Shown: piece by piece, positions 1-8,426 of the stretch
How positions within the stretch are numbered: the first letter of the stretch is position 1
Layout: the number at the start of each line of letters is the position of its first letter
NCBI RefSeq assembly: GCF_900142985.1
Contig: NZ_LT670849.1
Coordinates: 2,046,001 to 2,110,000, forward strand
Direction of reading: 5' to 3'
Origin: Bradyrhizobium erythrophlei
GTDB lineage: Bacteria > Pseudomonadota > Alphaproteobacteria > Rhizobiales > Xanthobacteraceae
Length of the DNA: 64,000 nt
Notes under the pieces: model-generated
What the model saw: the letters and a program-made list of their open reading frames with translations, nothing else
Database searches by the model: none
What the model was told of the DNA's origin: nothing
Translations under genes and position numbers: made by a program

Positions 1-147
1 CTTCTGGTGGAAGCACATGAGTCCGATTTGAGTGTCGCCAGCGAGGTGACGCAAGCGCGCGCGGCGGAAGCATTGAAGGTCGGCGCCGAAACTTACGAGG
101 GCGAGCTGGAGATGGATTTTATATCGCGGCTCTCCCCCGCAAGATAA
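1..147 (+). CDS. C-terminal end of an unidentified protein (5' part outside window)
   Basis: An open frame enters from the left edge in frame 1 and runs 48 codons to TAA at 145-147. The visible tail is hydrophilic and rich in Glu and Ala, and ends in ISRLSPAR. It has no membrane segment and no motif that I can place. Codon use is like that of the neighbouring genes, so it is probably the end of a real gene. The next gene, the tautomerase at 204-581, lies on the other strand, so the two are convergent across 56 bp. Function unknown. Confidence 0.55.
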   Translation, partial: LLVEAHESDLSVASEVTQARAAEALKVGAETYEGELEMDFISRLSPAR

Positions 148-203
148 CCCGCGTCCGACAACGGATCAGGCCCGGCCGATGGCACGGGCCGGCGACCTCG
201 AGT

Positions 204-581
204 CTACTTCTCGTGCCCAACCTCCGGCATGATCACACCGTTCTCCATCGCCTGGCTCGCGGGTACTTCCTGCAGCGCGATGGAAAGGTCGCGATCGGAT
301 ACCCCGGTCTTTTCCTTGAACATGTTCCAGAGCGATTGAACGAGCCGGGATTTCTCTTCCGGCGTGTGGCCGGCGCGGATCACGCCCACGATCGAACTGA
401 CCGGCGACTGTTCCGCGGCGACATAGGCATGATTTCGAGGATAGGTCGGAAAGATCGAATGGACGAAATACGCAGGCACGTGCATTGCCACCGTATGGAT
501 CCGAACGAGCTCAGCCGCGATCGTGTCTCGTTGCTGAGCCGAAAGCAACCCATCCGGCGTCGTGACCGTATAAAGCGGCAT
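204..581 (-). CDS. Tautomerase-superfamily protein (4-oxalocrotonate tautomerase / cis-CaaD-like)
   Basis: About 125 residues beginning MPLYTVTTPDG. Removal of Met would expose Pro1, the catalytic general base of the tautomerase superfamily. I chose the ATG at 579-581 because it creates this N-terminal proline and has an AGGGAA ribosome site about 11 bases upstream; the open frame itself extends further. The length is that of the fused-dimer or cis-CaaD-like subgroups, not the 62-residue 4-OT subunit. Substrates in this family are enol/keto acids or haloacrylates; the actual substrate cannot be read here. It follows the PoxB-like gene on the same strand at 82 bp, so it is probably co-transcribed with it and may act on an oxo-acid of the same route (inference). 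Confidence 0.75.
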   Translation of the reverse strand: MPLYTVTTPDGLLSAQQRDTIAAELVRIHTVAMHVPAYFVHSIFPTYPRNHAYVAAEQSPVSSIVGVIRAGHTPEEKSRLVQSLWNMFKEKTGVSDRDLSIALQEVPASQAMENGVIMPEVGHEK

Positions 582-663
582 GCTGCTCGATTCCCTTTTA
601 ATGTGACCCGTTTGCCGACGCGATAGCGCGCATCCGTCGGATCGCGCCCCCGGCACGACCGGC

Positions 664-2373
664 TCAGATGTTCTCCTTGATCATTTCGATCAGATCATGG
701 GTTTGTCCGCCGAGCACGGCCCGCGCGGAATACAGGACCATCCCGTAGGCCGGTCCAAACTCGATCATCGGCGGCATCACCAACGTCATGGGCTCGACGT
801 TCACGTCGAGCAAAGCCGGGCCCGGCTGGGCGAGCCACTCACTGACGGCTGCCTCGAGCTCGTCCGCCTTGGCGACGGTGCGGCCCCACAGGCCCATCGC
901 CTTTGCGACCGCGCCGAAATCGGGATTCTGAAGATGGGTGTAGAGCGGCAACAGCCCTTCCGACTTCTGCTCGATATCGATGAAGCCCAGCTTTCCGTTG
1001 TTGAACACCGCCACCTTGATCGGCAGCTTGTGCTGGACGGCAGTCATCAGATCGCCGATCAACATTCCGATCCCGCCGTCGCCCGAAAGCGAGATAACCT
1101 GACGGCCAGGCTGAGCCTTTTGCAGGCCGAGCGCGGTCGGCATGGCGGCCGCCATGGTTCCGTGCAGGAGGCTGGCGTAGAAACGCCGCTTGGGGGTGGC
1201 CTTGAAATAGCGGTGCATCCAGACAGTCGCCGTTCCGTCATCTCCTGCAACGAGAGCATCGTCCGCCGCCATGCGGTCAATGACCTCGGTCAGGTAGATC
1301 CCGGAAATGGTATCGCGTCGCTTGGGCGCGGCCTTTTCCATCTGATTGGCCATGACGTCGCGGTAGCGTTGGACGAAGTGATCGCGGAAAGTGGTGTCCG
1401 TCTTTTTGTGCAGACGAGGAATCAATGCTTCGAGCGTAGCTTTGATGTCGCCGACCACACCCCGGGTTATCGGATGGCGGCGGCCCAGATGAGTAGGATC
1501 GATATCGATCTGCACGATCTTGGCGTGGTCCGGGTAGAATTGCCGCCAGGCGAAATTCGCACCAAGCAGCAGCAGGGTGTCGCATTCCCGAACGGCCTGA
1601 TAGGCCGCCTCGTTTCCGATGAGCCCGGTCATGCCGACATTGTACGGATTGTCGTATGAGAGAGAGTCCTTGGCGCGGCTGGTATGGGCGATCGGCGCCT
1701 TGAGGATCTCGGCCGCGCGAAGAATCTCGTCATGCGCGCCACGGCAACCTGCCCCGCCATAGATGGCGACCTTCTCGCCGGTGTTGATGATGGCCGCGAT
1801 CTGATCCAGTTCAGCATCGTTGGGGCGTATGATCGGACGGCTCGTATGCACCGCATACGGCACATCGTCTTTGACGTCGGAATGCGAGATGTCGACCGGA
1901 ACGATCAGGACGGCCACTCCACTCTTCGCGATGGCGGATTGGCAAGCCATGACGGTCTTGCGCCGGGCCTGTTCAGGGGTCAGGATCATGTCGCAATAGA
2001 CGCTGATGCTGCCGTATATCGCCTTGAAATCGACCTCCTGGGGAAACTCGAACCCCAATTCGTCGCGAACGATCTGGCTCGCGATCAGAATGACAGGCGC
2101 GCGATTGCGGTTCGCCTCGACGATGCCGTTGATGAAGTGCAGGCTGCCCGGGCCGCAGCTTCCGGCGCACGCCGTGAGGTTACCGGTTATCAAGGCCTCG
2201 CCATGGGCCGCGAAGGCGCCTGCCTCTTCGTGGCGCATGCTCACCCACTCGATCCTGCTTTTGGAGATGCTGTGGGCAATCAGGTTGAGCGTATCGCCCA
2301 CGACGCCATAACAATGTTTGACGCCGGCGCTCTGTAGCGTCTCAACGATGATTTCTGCGACCTTCTTGCTCAT
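664..2373 (-). CDS. PoxB-like thiamine-diphosphate enzyme (pyruvate oxidase / dehydrogenase family)
   Basis: 569 residues, close to E. coli PoxB (572). It has the three-part ThDP-enzyme layout: an N-terminal Pyr domain with the cofactor-activating Glu in MRHEEAGAFAAHGEA and the motif [16 protein letters not shown], a central FAD/nucleotide-type domain, and a C-terminal PP domain with GDGGIGMLIGDLMTAV followed by FNNGKLGF. The family oxidatively decarboxylates pyruvate to acetate and CO2, passing electrons to quinone or O2. The start at 2373 (MSKKVAE) has an AAGGGG site and matches the family N-terminus; the longer open frame upstream is dismissed. It lies 124 bp downstream of a winged-helix/STAND regulator on the same strand. 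It is more divergent from E. coli PoxB than the second copy at 15411-17131, so another 2-oxo acid is possible. Confidence 0.85.
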   Translation of the reverse strand: MSKKVAEIIVETLQSAGVKHCYGVVGDTLNLIAHSISKSRIEWVSMRHEEAGAFAAHGEALITGNLTACAGSCGPGSLHFINGIVEANRNRAPVILIASQIVRDELGFEFPQEVDFKAIYGSISVYCDMILTPEQARRKTVMACQSAIAKSGVAVLIVPVDISHSDVKDDVPYAVHTSRPIIRPNDAELDQIAAIINTGEKVAIYGGAGCRGAHDEILRAAEILKAPIAHTSRAKDSLSYDNPYNVGMTGLIGNEAAYQAVRECDTLLLLGANFAWRQFYPDHAKIVQIDIDPTHLGRRHPITRGVVGDIKATLEALIPRLHKKTDTTFRDHFVQRYRDVMANQMEKAAPKRRDTISGIYLTEVIDRMAADDALVAGDDGTATVWMHRYFKATPKRRFYASLLHGTMAAAMPTALGLQKAQPGRQVISLSGDGGIGMLIGDLMTAVQHKLPIKVAVFNNGKLGFIDIEQKSEGLLPLYTHLQNPDFGAVAKAMGLWGRTVAKADELEAAVSEWLAQPGPALLDVNVEPMTLVMPPMIEFGPAYGMVLYSARAVLGGQTHDLIEMIKENI

Positions 2374-2497
2374 GGCGACGACCCCTTTTTGTAGTCGTCG
2401 CGCAACATGCGCCCGGCCGTGGAAGCGGGCTTGTAGGGGAATGCGAGGATTTGTACGCGGTTGCGCAGACGGCGCGCAGTCGTCCCGGCTGCCTGCC

Positions 2498-5362
2498 CTA
2501 GCCGATGGGCTCGATATCGGGTTGCAGCCGATCGAGGGTTTTCCGGGCCCGCTCGTGAACGGGAGATACCATTCCAGCCGGCATTCGATCGAACGCTGCG
2601 CCAAGACGGTCGCGGGCTTCCGACGCACGATGCTGCTTCAATAGCAGCTCAGCAAGGTCCGTAGCGGCACTCAATTCAAATAGACTTGCGGACTGGCGCC
2701 TGGCCCAATCGATCGACGTAAGCAGGCTTTCTTCGGCTTCGAAATAATCCTTGGCCGATCGCGACGCCAAGACGAGCCCTCTCATTCTAAACAGAGCAGG
2801 CATGTATAGAAATTTCCCGCCGTGATGCTGCGCATCTATGGCGTTCATGACCATCGTCAGAGCCTCCTGGTGCTCGCCAACCTCGATGAGACCCGCGGCC
2901 AGGTCACAGACAAAGTCCATGCTGAGCATTTCATGGCGTTGGGCGTGAAGTTCTTCCAGAGCTCTTTTCAGCATCGGAATCCCCTCGCGGAGATTATTCT
3001 GGAGGATCAACCACTGGCCTCTCAGACCCGTCGCCGCGGCGCCGTATGGCTTCAGCGAAGAGGCTGATGAGAGTTCAGTCAGCCGCGTGATGTATTGGTC
3101 CGATCGGCGAATGTCCGCCATCGTCAAATACACCGGAAGAACCAGGCTAAGAGATTGACAAAGCGTGGCGGTATGACCGGATTTCTCCGCTTCTTCTATG
3201 GCACGCTTTGCGTGATCAAGTGACTGATCTACCAGACCTCTGTACAGCAGACACCGGGCCATTCCGACAAGTAAAAGACTGTTGTGATAAAACAGGTGTT
3301 GCCCCAAGCGGAAGCGCGAGCCCAAGGCAGAGTGGCTAAGCCCGGCTTCGAAATGCTTAAACGCGACGAGGTGATTTCCGGCCAGATGATGGGCAGCGCC
3401 CAACAGCGATTCAGCGAGCGCCATGTCATCGTGGTCCCTGGTTTTCAGGGCCACTTCTTTGCTTCGAGAGGCGATATCGAGCGCAGCATTGATGTCGATA
3501 TTCCAACGGTAATACGTGAAGAGCCCGCTCAGAAGCCGCAACTCGTAGGCAGCGTCTCCCTGCATGTCCGCAGCGTCGAGCGCGCGAGCGAATGTCTTGT
3601 GAATCAGCTCGCTACTCCCTTTGGCGTGCATCAAGGCGAAGGATAGTGACGTCGAGATTTCCAAATCCCGACGAGAATCCGTGCGCTGATCTCCGAGACG
3701 AACGATTGCGCGCTCCGCCCAAATTCGACATTCGCTCAACAGCGAAAGCTCGAGAAACAATTGCGTTGAGGCGGCCGCAAGCCTTATCGCAATCTCGTCG
3801 TTGCCGTGCGATCCGAAGCTCCATTCCAGCGCCGATCGAACATTGCTGAGTTGCCAGGAATAGGCCGCAACTCTTTCAGCGCTTGGCAGAGCCGATCGTA
3901 TCTCCTTTTGCGAGTCGAGCTGTTGGATCACGTATTCCGCATGTCGCGCCGAGATCGGGTCGAGCTCACCATGCTCCTCCAGTTTCTCGAGCGCATATGC
4001 CCGCGTCGTCTCCAGCAACCGGTACTGCGGTTCGCCCTGGTCAAGCCGGGTCGCAATCAACGACTTCTCGATCAGACCGGCGATGGCGTCAAATATCGCT
4101 CCATGGTCGGAGCCAGGGTCGGCCGCGACACGTCTTGCTCCTTCAAGGCTGAATTGTCCGACAAACCGGGCAATTCGCCTGAGGACAATTCTCTCCATGC
4201 CCGACAGCAGGTCGTAGCTCCAATCCAGCGTCGCCCTTAGCGTCTGATGCCTGGGAATCGCGGTGCGATGGCCACGTTTCAGCCACTCCAGCCGAGACGC
4301 CAAATCCGCGAGAGTGCCCCTCATGCCCAGCGCAGCCACGGGGCCGGCGGCCAATTCGATCGCGAGCGGCAATCCGTCCAGTTTGCGGCACATATCAGCG
4401 ACCAACGGTGCCTCACGGTCTGTAAGAACGAAATTGCCACCTCTGGCCGCTACGCGCTCGACGAAGAGCTGGACAGCGGGATACCGCGCCACGACATCCG
4501 CCGTTTGCTCCGCTTCGGTCGGCGGAAACTCCAAGGGATCGACGCGGCAGCAATGTTCGCCTTCCACCTTCAGCATTTCACGACTTGTGGCGAGAAGATG
4601 GACTTGTTCAGCTTCCTGAAAGAGCTGCTCGGCGATCGGCGCGGCTGCCTGTATCACGTGCTCGCAGTTATCGAGGATAATAAGAAGTTTTCTCGTGCGG
4701 ATGAGATCGACGAGTTCCTGGCTCGTTTCGTTCGACGTCGGCGCAAGCCCCACGGACGTCCCGATGGCCCGAACGACAAGATGCGGATCGGCAAGGCTTC
4801 CCAAATCGACGAAATAGACCGCTCCGCCGAACTCCGCGGCAAGGGCGTGGCCGGCAGCCACGGCAATGGTGGTCTTCCCGATGCCGCCCGGGCCAAGCAG
4901 GGTGACGAACCGCTGTTTGCGAAGGCTCTCTAGAACGTCGCTCAGGATGAGGTCGCGCCCGACCATCCTGCGGGGGCGCGCGGGCAGGCTGCTCTCGTAG
5001 CGACTGTCTGGAATATTGGTGCTTCGGTCGACATGTCCAGCCACAGAGCCGACAAACGAATAGCCTCTGCCCTGGATGTTCGTGATGTACCGGTTTCCGA
5101 ATTTGCCGTCCCCAAGCGCTTTTCGGATCGCGGCAATATGGACGCGGAGGCTTCCCTCCTCGACCACAACGTCCGGCCAGACGTGATCAATGAGCTCTTT
5201 CTTTGTGACGACTTCGCCGGGACGCTCGGCAAGATAGATCAAGATATCGAGCGCCCGGCTGCCGAGGGGAAGCATGACACCGTCGCGTTGAAGGACTCTC
5301 TCGCCACTCGAAAGCTCAAAAGGGCCGAACTTCAGTTTTCTGTGAAAGTTATCGCCCGCCAT
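2498..5362 (-). CDS. Winged-helix / STAND-ATPase / TPR transcriptional regulator (paralogue 1)
   Basis: About 954 residues from MAGDNFHRK. Residues about 8-105 form an OmpR/PhoB-type winged helix (FGPFELSSGERVL, ending NIQGRGYSFVG). A signal-transduction ATPase follows, with Walker A GPGGIGKT at 157-164 and Walker B LLIILDNCEHV near 226-236. The C-terminal half is helical repeat of TPR type. The family are DNA-binding STAND switches in which a ligand sensed by the repeat region gates ATP-dependent oligomerisation; the ligand is unknown here. I chose the start at 5362 because paralogues 2 and 3 begin the same distance before the winged helix. It is divergent from the MalT-like gene at 5623 and lies just upstream of the PoxB-like gene on the same strand, the most obvious target. 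Confidence 0.9.
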   Translation of the reverse strand: MAGDNFHRKLKFGPFELSSGERVLQRDGVMLPLGSRALDILIYLAERPGEVVTKKELIDHVWPDVVVEEGSLRVHIAAIRKALGDGKFGNRYITNIQGRGYSFVGSVAGHVDRSTNIPDSRYESSLPARPRRMVGRDLILSDVLESLRKQRFVTLLGPGGIGKTTIAVAAGHALAAEFGGAVYFVDLGSLADPHLVVRAIGTSVGLAPTSNETSQELVDLIRTRKLLIILDNCEHVIQAAAPIAEQLFQEAEQVHLLATSREMLKVEGEHCCRVDPLEFPPTEAEQTADVVARYPAVQLFVERVAARGGNFVLTDREAPLVADMCRKLDGLPLAIELAAGPVAALGMRGTLADLASRLEWLKRGHRTAIPRHQTLRATLDWSYDLLSGMERIVLRRIARFVGQFSLEGARRVAADPGSDHGAIFDAIAGLIEKSLIATRLDQGEPQYRLLETTRAYALEKLEEHGELDPISARHAEYVIQQLDSQKEIRSALPSAERVAAYSWQLSNVRSALEWSFGSHGNDEIAIRLAAASTQLFLELSLLSECRIWAERAIVRLGDQRTDSRRDLEISTSLSFALMHAKGSSELIHKTFARALDAADMQGDAAYELRLLSGLFTYYRWNIDINAALDIASRSKEVALKTRDHDDMALAESLLGAAHHLAGNHLVAFKHFEAGLSHSALGSRFRLGQHLFYHNSLLLVGMARCLLYRGLVDQSLDHAKRAIEEAEKSGHTATLCQSLSLVLPVYLTMADIRRSDQYITRLTELSSASSLKPYGAAATGLRGQWLILQNNLREGIPMLKRALEELHAQRHEMLSMDFVCDLAAGLIEVGEHQEALTMVMNAIDAQHHGGKFLYMPALFRMRGLVLASRSAKDYFEAEESLLTSIDWARRQSASLFELSAATDLAELLLKQHRASEARDRLGAAFDRMPAGMVSPVHERARKTLDRLQPDIEPIG

Positions 5363-5580
5363 GGCTTCCAACGCAGATTTCTCATGTGCCGCAATACCCA
5401 CACAATCGCCACGTAACCGGAGTTCGCGCCCACTGGTCGATATTGGCCTGTTGTCGTTCTGGTGTGCAACCGCACCACCCCGGCTCAACAGCCGGTGATT
5501 GCGTTCCACGAACTTGCCTCTAGCGATCCCAACCCTTCCCTCTCGCGAACTGTGATCGTACACTTCCACCATTGAGGGTA

Positions 5581-5624
5581 TCCCCCTGATGGGGGGACGA
5601 CCGACACGCGAAGGGGGTCCCCTT
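5581..5624. promoter_or_regulatory. Two G/C-rich palindromes in the divergent promoter, one overlapping the MalT-like start
   Basis: The sequence shows TCCCCC...GGGGGA (arms 5581-5586 and 5592-5597) and AAGGGGGTCCCCTT (5611-5624), with centres about 28 bp apart. The second dyad contains the G-rich ribosome site and the first two bases of the proposed TTG start of the MalT-like gene, so a bound protein or an mRNA hairpin would mask initiation. Operator function is inference. Confidence 0.45.
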
Positions 5625-8379
5625 GATCGAACCCAGCTCAAGCCACAATGCAATTGGAGCTGGAATAAGTGCCTTCGCCAGCGCAGGACGGTTGCCGTTC
5701 CTGGCGACGAAGATCGTGCCGGCTCGACTTGGCGGCCTTGTCGCCCGTCCGCGGCTGCTGGCGATGCTGTCCGGGCTCCCGGCCAAGCAACTTGGGGTCA
5801 TCAAAGCGCCGGCGGGGTTCGGTAAAACCTCGCTCGCGGCTGCCTGGGCCGAACAGCTTGAGCAAAACGGCTGTGCCGTTGCATGGCTTACCATCGACTC
5901 GGACGACGACGAAGCCACACGGTTTCTGTTCTATTTGTCGCAGGCCGTGCACCGCGCCTGTCCCGACGTCGGCGCCAGCGCGATCGAGTTGATCCTGGAG
6001 AATAACCTGATCGACCCGCCAGCGGTTCTATCAAGCCTGATCAACGACCTGACAGAGGTGGAAGAGGACGTATACTTCTTTTTTGAGGACTACCACTGGC
6101 TCAGCGCTGCTCGCATCCATCAAACCGTCGCGTATTTTCTGAAGCACGCGCCTTCCCACTGTCACGTCGTGCTGACGACACGTACAGAGCCGCCGCTGCC
6201 GCTCGCGACCTTGCGAGCCCAGAATCAGCTGATCGAAATCGATGCCGCCGCCCTGCGGTTTGACATGCAGGAGACGGTGGCATTTCTCGACCGCGCCAGA
6301 CCCGGGGTGCTGGAGCTCCCCGAGGTCCTGCTCTTGCAGCGCAAGACCGAAGGGTGGCCAGCCGCCTTGCGAATTATCGTGTCCATGGCCTCACAATCCG
6401 GGCCTGACCTGAAAGAGTATGTGCACAGTCTCTCGGGTTCACAGCGTCCGATCGCGGCCTATCTGTCGGAGATGCTTGATGCACTGCCGGCCGAATTGGT
6501 CGACTTCTTGCTGCGAACGGCCATTCTTGATCGGCTCTCCGGTCCATTATGCGAGGCCGTAACCGGCGCGAGTACGAGCCGCACAATCCTGACAGCGCTT
6601 TCGCAACGCCAGATGCTGCTCACACCGCTTGGCAACGACGGTGTTTGGCACCGTTGCCACACGCTGCTCGCCGAGTACCTGAGACAGCGGCTGGAGGCGG
6701 ACGCCGATATCGACATCCCGGAGCTGCACAGGCGCGCCTCCCTTTGGCACGCCTCACAGGAACTATGGACCGAAGCAGTTCAGCATGCGATCGCGGCCGG
6801 CGATTCGGATCGCGCAATCGGCTGGATCAAGAATTGCGCCATGGCTTTGATCACGAGGGGCGATCTGTTCACCCTGCTTGAATGGCGGCGTCTGTTTCCC
6901 GGCGAACTGATGCGAAGCCAGCCCGAGGTGAGAATGGCGATCGCCTGGGGGTTGGCGCTGGCGCTGCGTTTTGAAGAGGCCCTGCAACTCGCAACCGAAA
7001 TTCAGCAGGACGTCGATGCAAATGATCCACGGCAAAGCGACCTGCTGTCGGAATGCCGGGCGATTCGCGCCCTCACCATCGGGCTTATGGACGACACCGA
7101 ACGCGCGCTGCCTTTGGCGCAGGACTGCGTGAATAACTCTTCCGATCCGTGGGCGGCGAACGTCGCCTCGAATGTCGTTCGCTATTGCCACATGAAAGCG
7201 GGAGACCTCAAGCAATTCTACGCCACACCATGGATCCCATATTCGATCGAAGAGGATCACAGGAACGCATTTGCTTCGGTATACCGGCGCTGTCTTCAAG
7301 GGCTTGCCGAGGAGCGGCAGATACGTCTTGCGGCAGCGGATGCGCAGTATCGCGAGGGCCTGCGGATCGCCGAACAAGGCGTCGGACCGAATTCGGTTGC
7401 GGCGGCTTTGCCGGCAAGTCTGATCGCAAGAATAAGGTATGAGGACGGTCAGATCGACGAGGCGGAGAGCTGGATTATCGACCGGGTGCCGCTGATCATC
7501 TCCGGCACGATGCACGAATGCGTGTTGAGCGCCTATTTCGTCCTCGCCAGAGTCGCTGCCGCCCGGATGAACTTCGATCGAACCCGCACGATCCTGGAAC
7601 AGGCGGAAAATCAGGGCGTCGCACGCGGCTGGGGCAGGCTCTCAGCCAGCGCAATAGCAGAGCAAGCGCGGCTTCACCTGAACGATGGCCGCATCGATGA
7701 GGCCGCCGCTTGCGTCGATCGGCTGGAGCGCCTGGCGCGAAAGTACGCGGCAGTGAGGCCTTGCGCCTGGTCGGAAATTGAATGGTATCACAAGCTGGCG
7801 CGCGCGCACTTATTGGGGCAACAGGACCGTCCCGACGACGCCATATCGATCCTGCAGGTTCTGCAACACGACACCGAAGCGGCGCAGCATCGTTACTTCC
7901 TGATCCGAAGCGCGATTCATCTGTCGGCAGTTCAGCTCAAGGCAGGCAAAACCGCGGAGGCTGTGAACCGCTTTCGCCGCGTTCTGACCGCGTGCGCATC
8001 AGCCGGCCTTTACCAGACCGTTTTGGACGAGGGGCCGATCATCGACCAAATTCTCCAGGCGACCCAGGTCAACAGAAACATTGGCGCGGATCTGATGTCC
8101 TATGTCGACAGGCTCATGGGGGGTGTCGAGCGCGCGCAACAGGATCGACTTGCACCGGCTTCAAGACCACAGCTTCTCGGCGCATTGAGCCCGCGTGAAA
8201 CCGATATTCTGCAGCTAATCGCGCACGGATTATCGAACAAGGAAGTCGCCCGGCGCCTCGACATCGGTCCAGAGACGGTCAAATCGCATCTCAAGAGCGT
8301 TTTCACCAAACTCGGTGTCGAACGGCGCTCACAGGCGGTGGCGCGCGCGCAGACCCTCGGTCTCGTCATCACGGAATGA
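5623..8379 (+). CDS. MalT-like LuxR-family ATP-dependent regulator
   Basis: 918 residues if the TTG at 5623 is used. The N-terminus has a STAND-type nucleotide domain with Walker A APAGFGKT at 62-69 and a Walker-B-like acidic stretch VYFFFEDYHW. A long helical repeat sensor region follows. The last 65 residues are a LuxR/GerE helix-turn-helix (LSPRETDILQLIAHGLSNKEVA, ending VERRSQAVARAQTLG). The layout and length match MalT (901 residues), an inducer- and ATP-dependent activator. The next in-frame Met lies about 45 residues in and would cut into the ATPase, so TTG with the AAGGGGG site is the best start. Its inducer is unknown. It sits between two winged-helix/STAND regulators, giving four consecutive large STAND-type regulators. 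Confidence 0.88.
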   Translation: MIEPSSSHNAIGAGISAFASAGRLPFLATKIVPARLGGLVARPRLLAMLSGLPAKQLGVIKAPAGFGKTSLAAAWAEQLEQNGCAVAWLTIDSDDDEATRFLFYLSQAVHRACPDVGASAIELILENNLIDPPAVLSSLINDLTEVEEDVYFFFEDYHWLSAARIHQTVAYFLKHAPSHCHVVLTTRTEPPLPLATLRAQNQLIEIDAAALRFDMQETVAFLDRARPGVLELPEVLLLQRKTEGWPAALRIIVSMASQSGPDLKEYVHSLSGSQRPIAAYLSEMLDALPAELVDFLLRTAILDRLSGPLCEAVTGASTSRTILTALSQRQMLLTPLGNDGVWHRCHTLLAEYLRQRLEADADIDIPELHRRASLWHASQELWTEAVQHAIAAGDSDRAIGWIKNCAMALITRGDLFTLLEWRRLFPGELMRSQPEVRMAIAWGLALALRFEEALQLATEIQQDVDANDPRQSDLLSECRAIRALTIGLMDDTERALPLAQDCVNNSSDPWAANVASNVVRYCHMKAGDLKQFYATPWIPYSIEEDHRNAFASVYRRCLQGLAEERQIRLAAADAQYREGLRIAEQGVGPNSVAAALPASLIARIRYEDGQIDEAESWIIDRVPLIISGTMHECVLSAYFVLARVAAARMNFDRTRTILEQAENQGVARGWGRLSASAIAEQARLHLNDGRIDEAAACVDRLERLARKYAAVRPCAWSEIEWYHKLARAHLLGQQDRPDDAISILQVLQHDTEAAQHRYFLIRSAIHLSAVQLKAGKTAEAVNRFRRVLTACASAGLYQTVLDEGPIIDQILQATQVNRNIGADLMSYVDRLMGGVERAQQDRLAPASRPQLLGALSPRETDILQLIAHGLSNKEVARRLDIGPETVKSHLKSVFTKLGVERRSQAVARAQTLGLVITE

Positions 8380-8426
8380 GCCCAGCGCTCCGTCTGTTGA
8401 CGCCGACATCTAGCTTACAAACGCCA

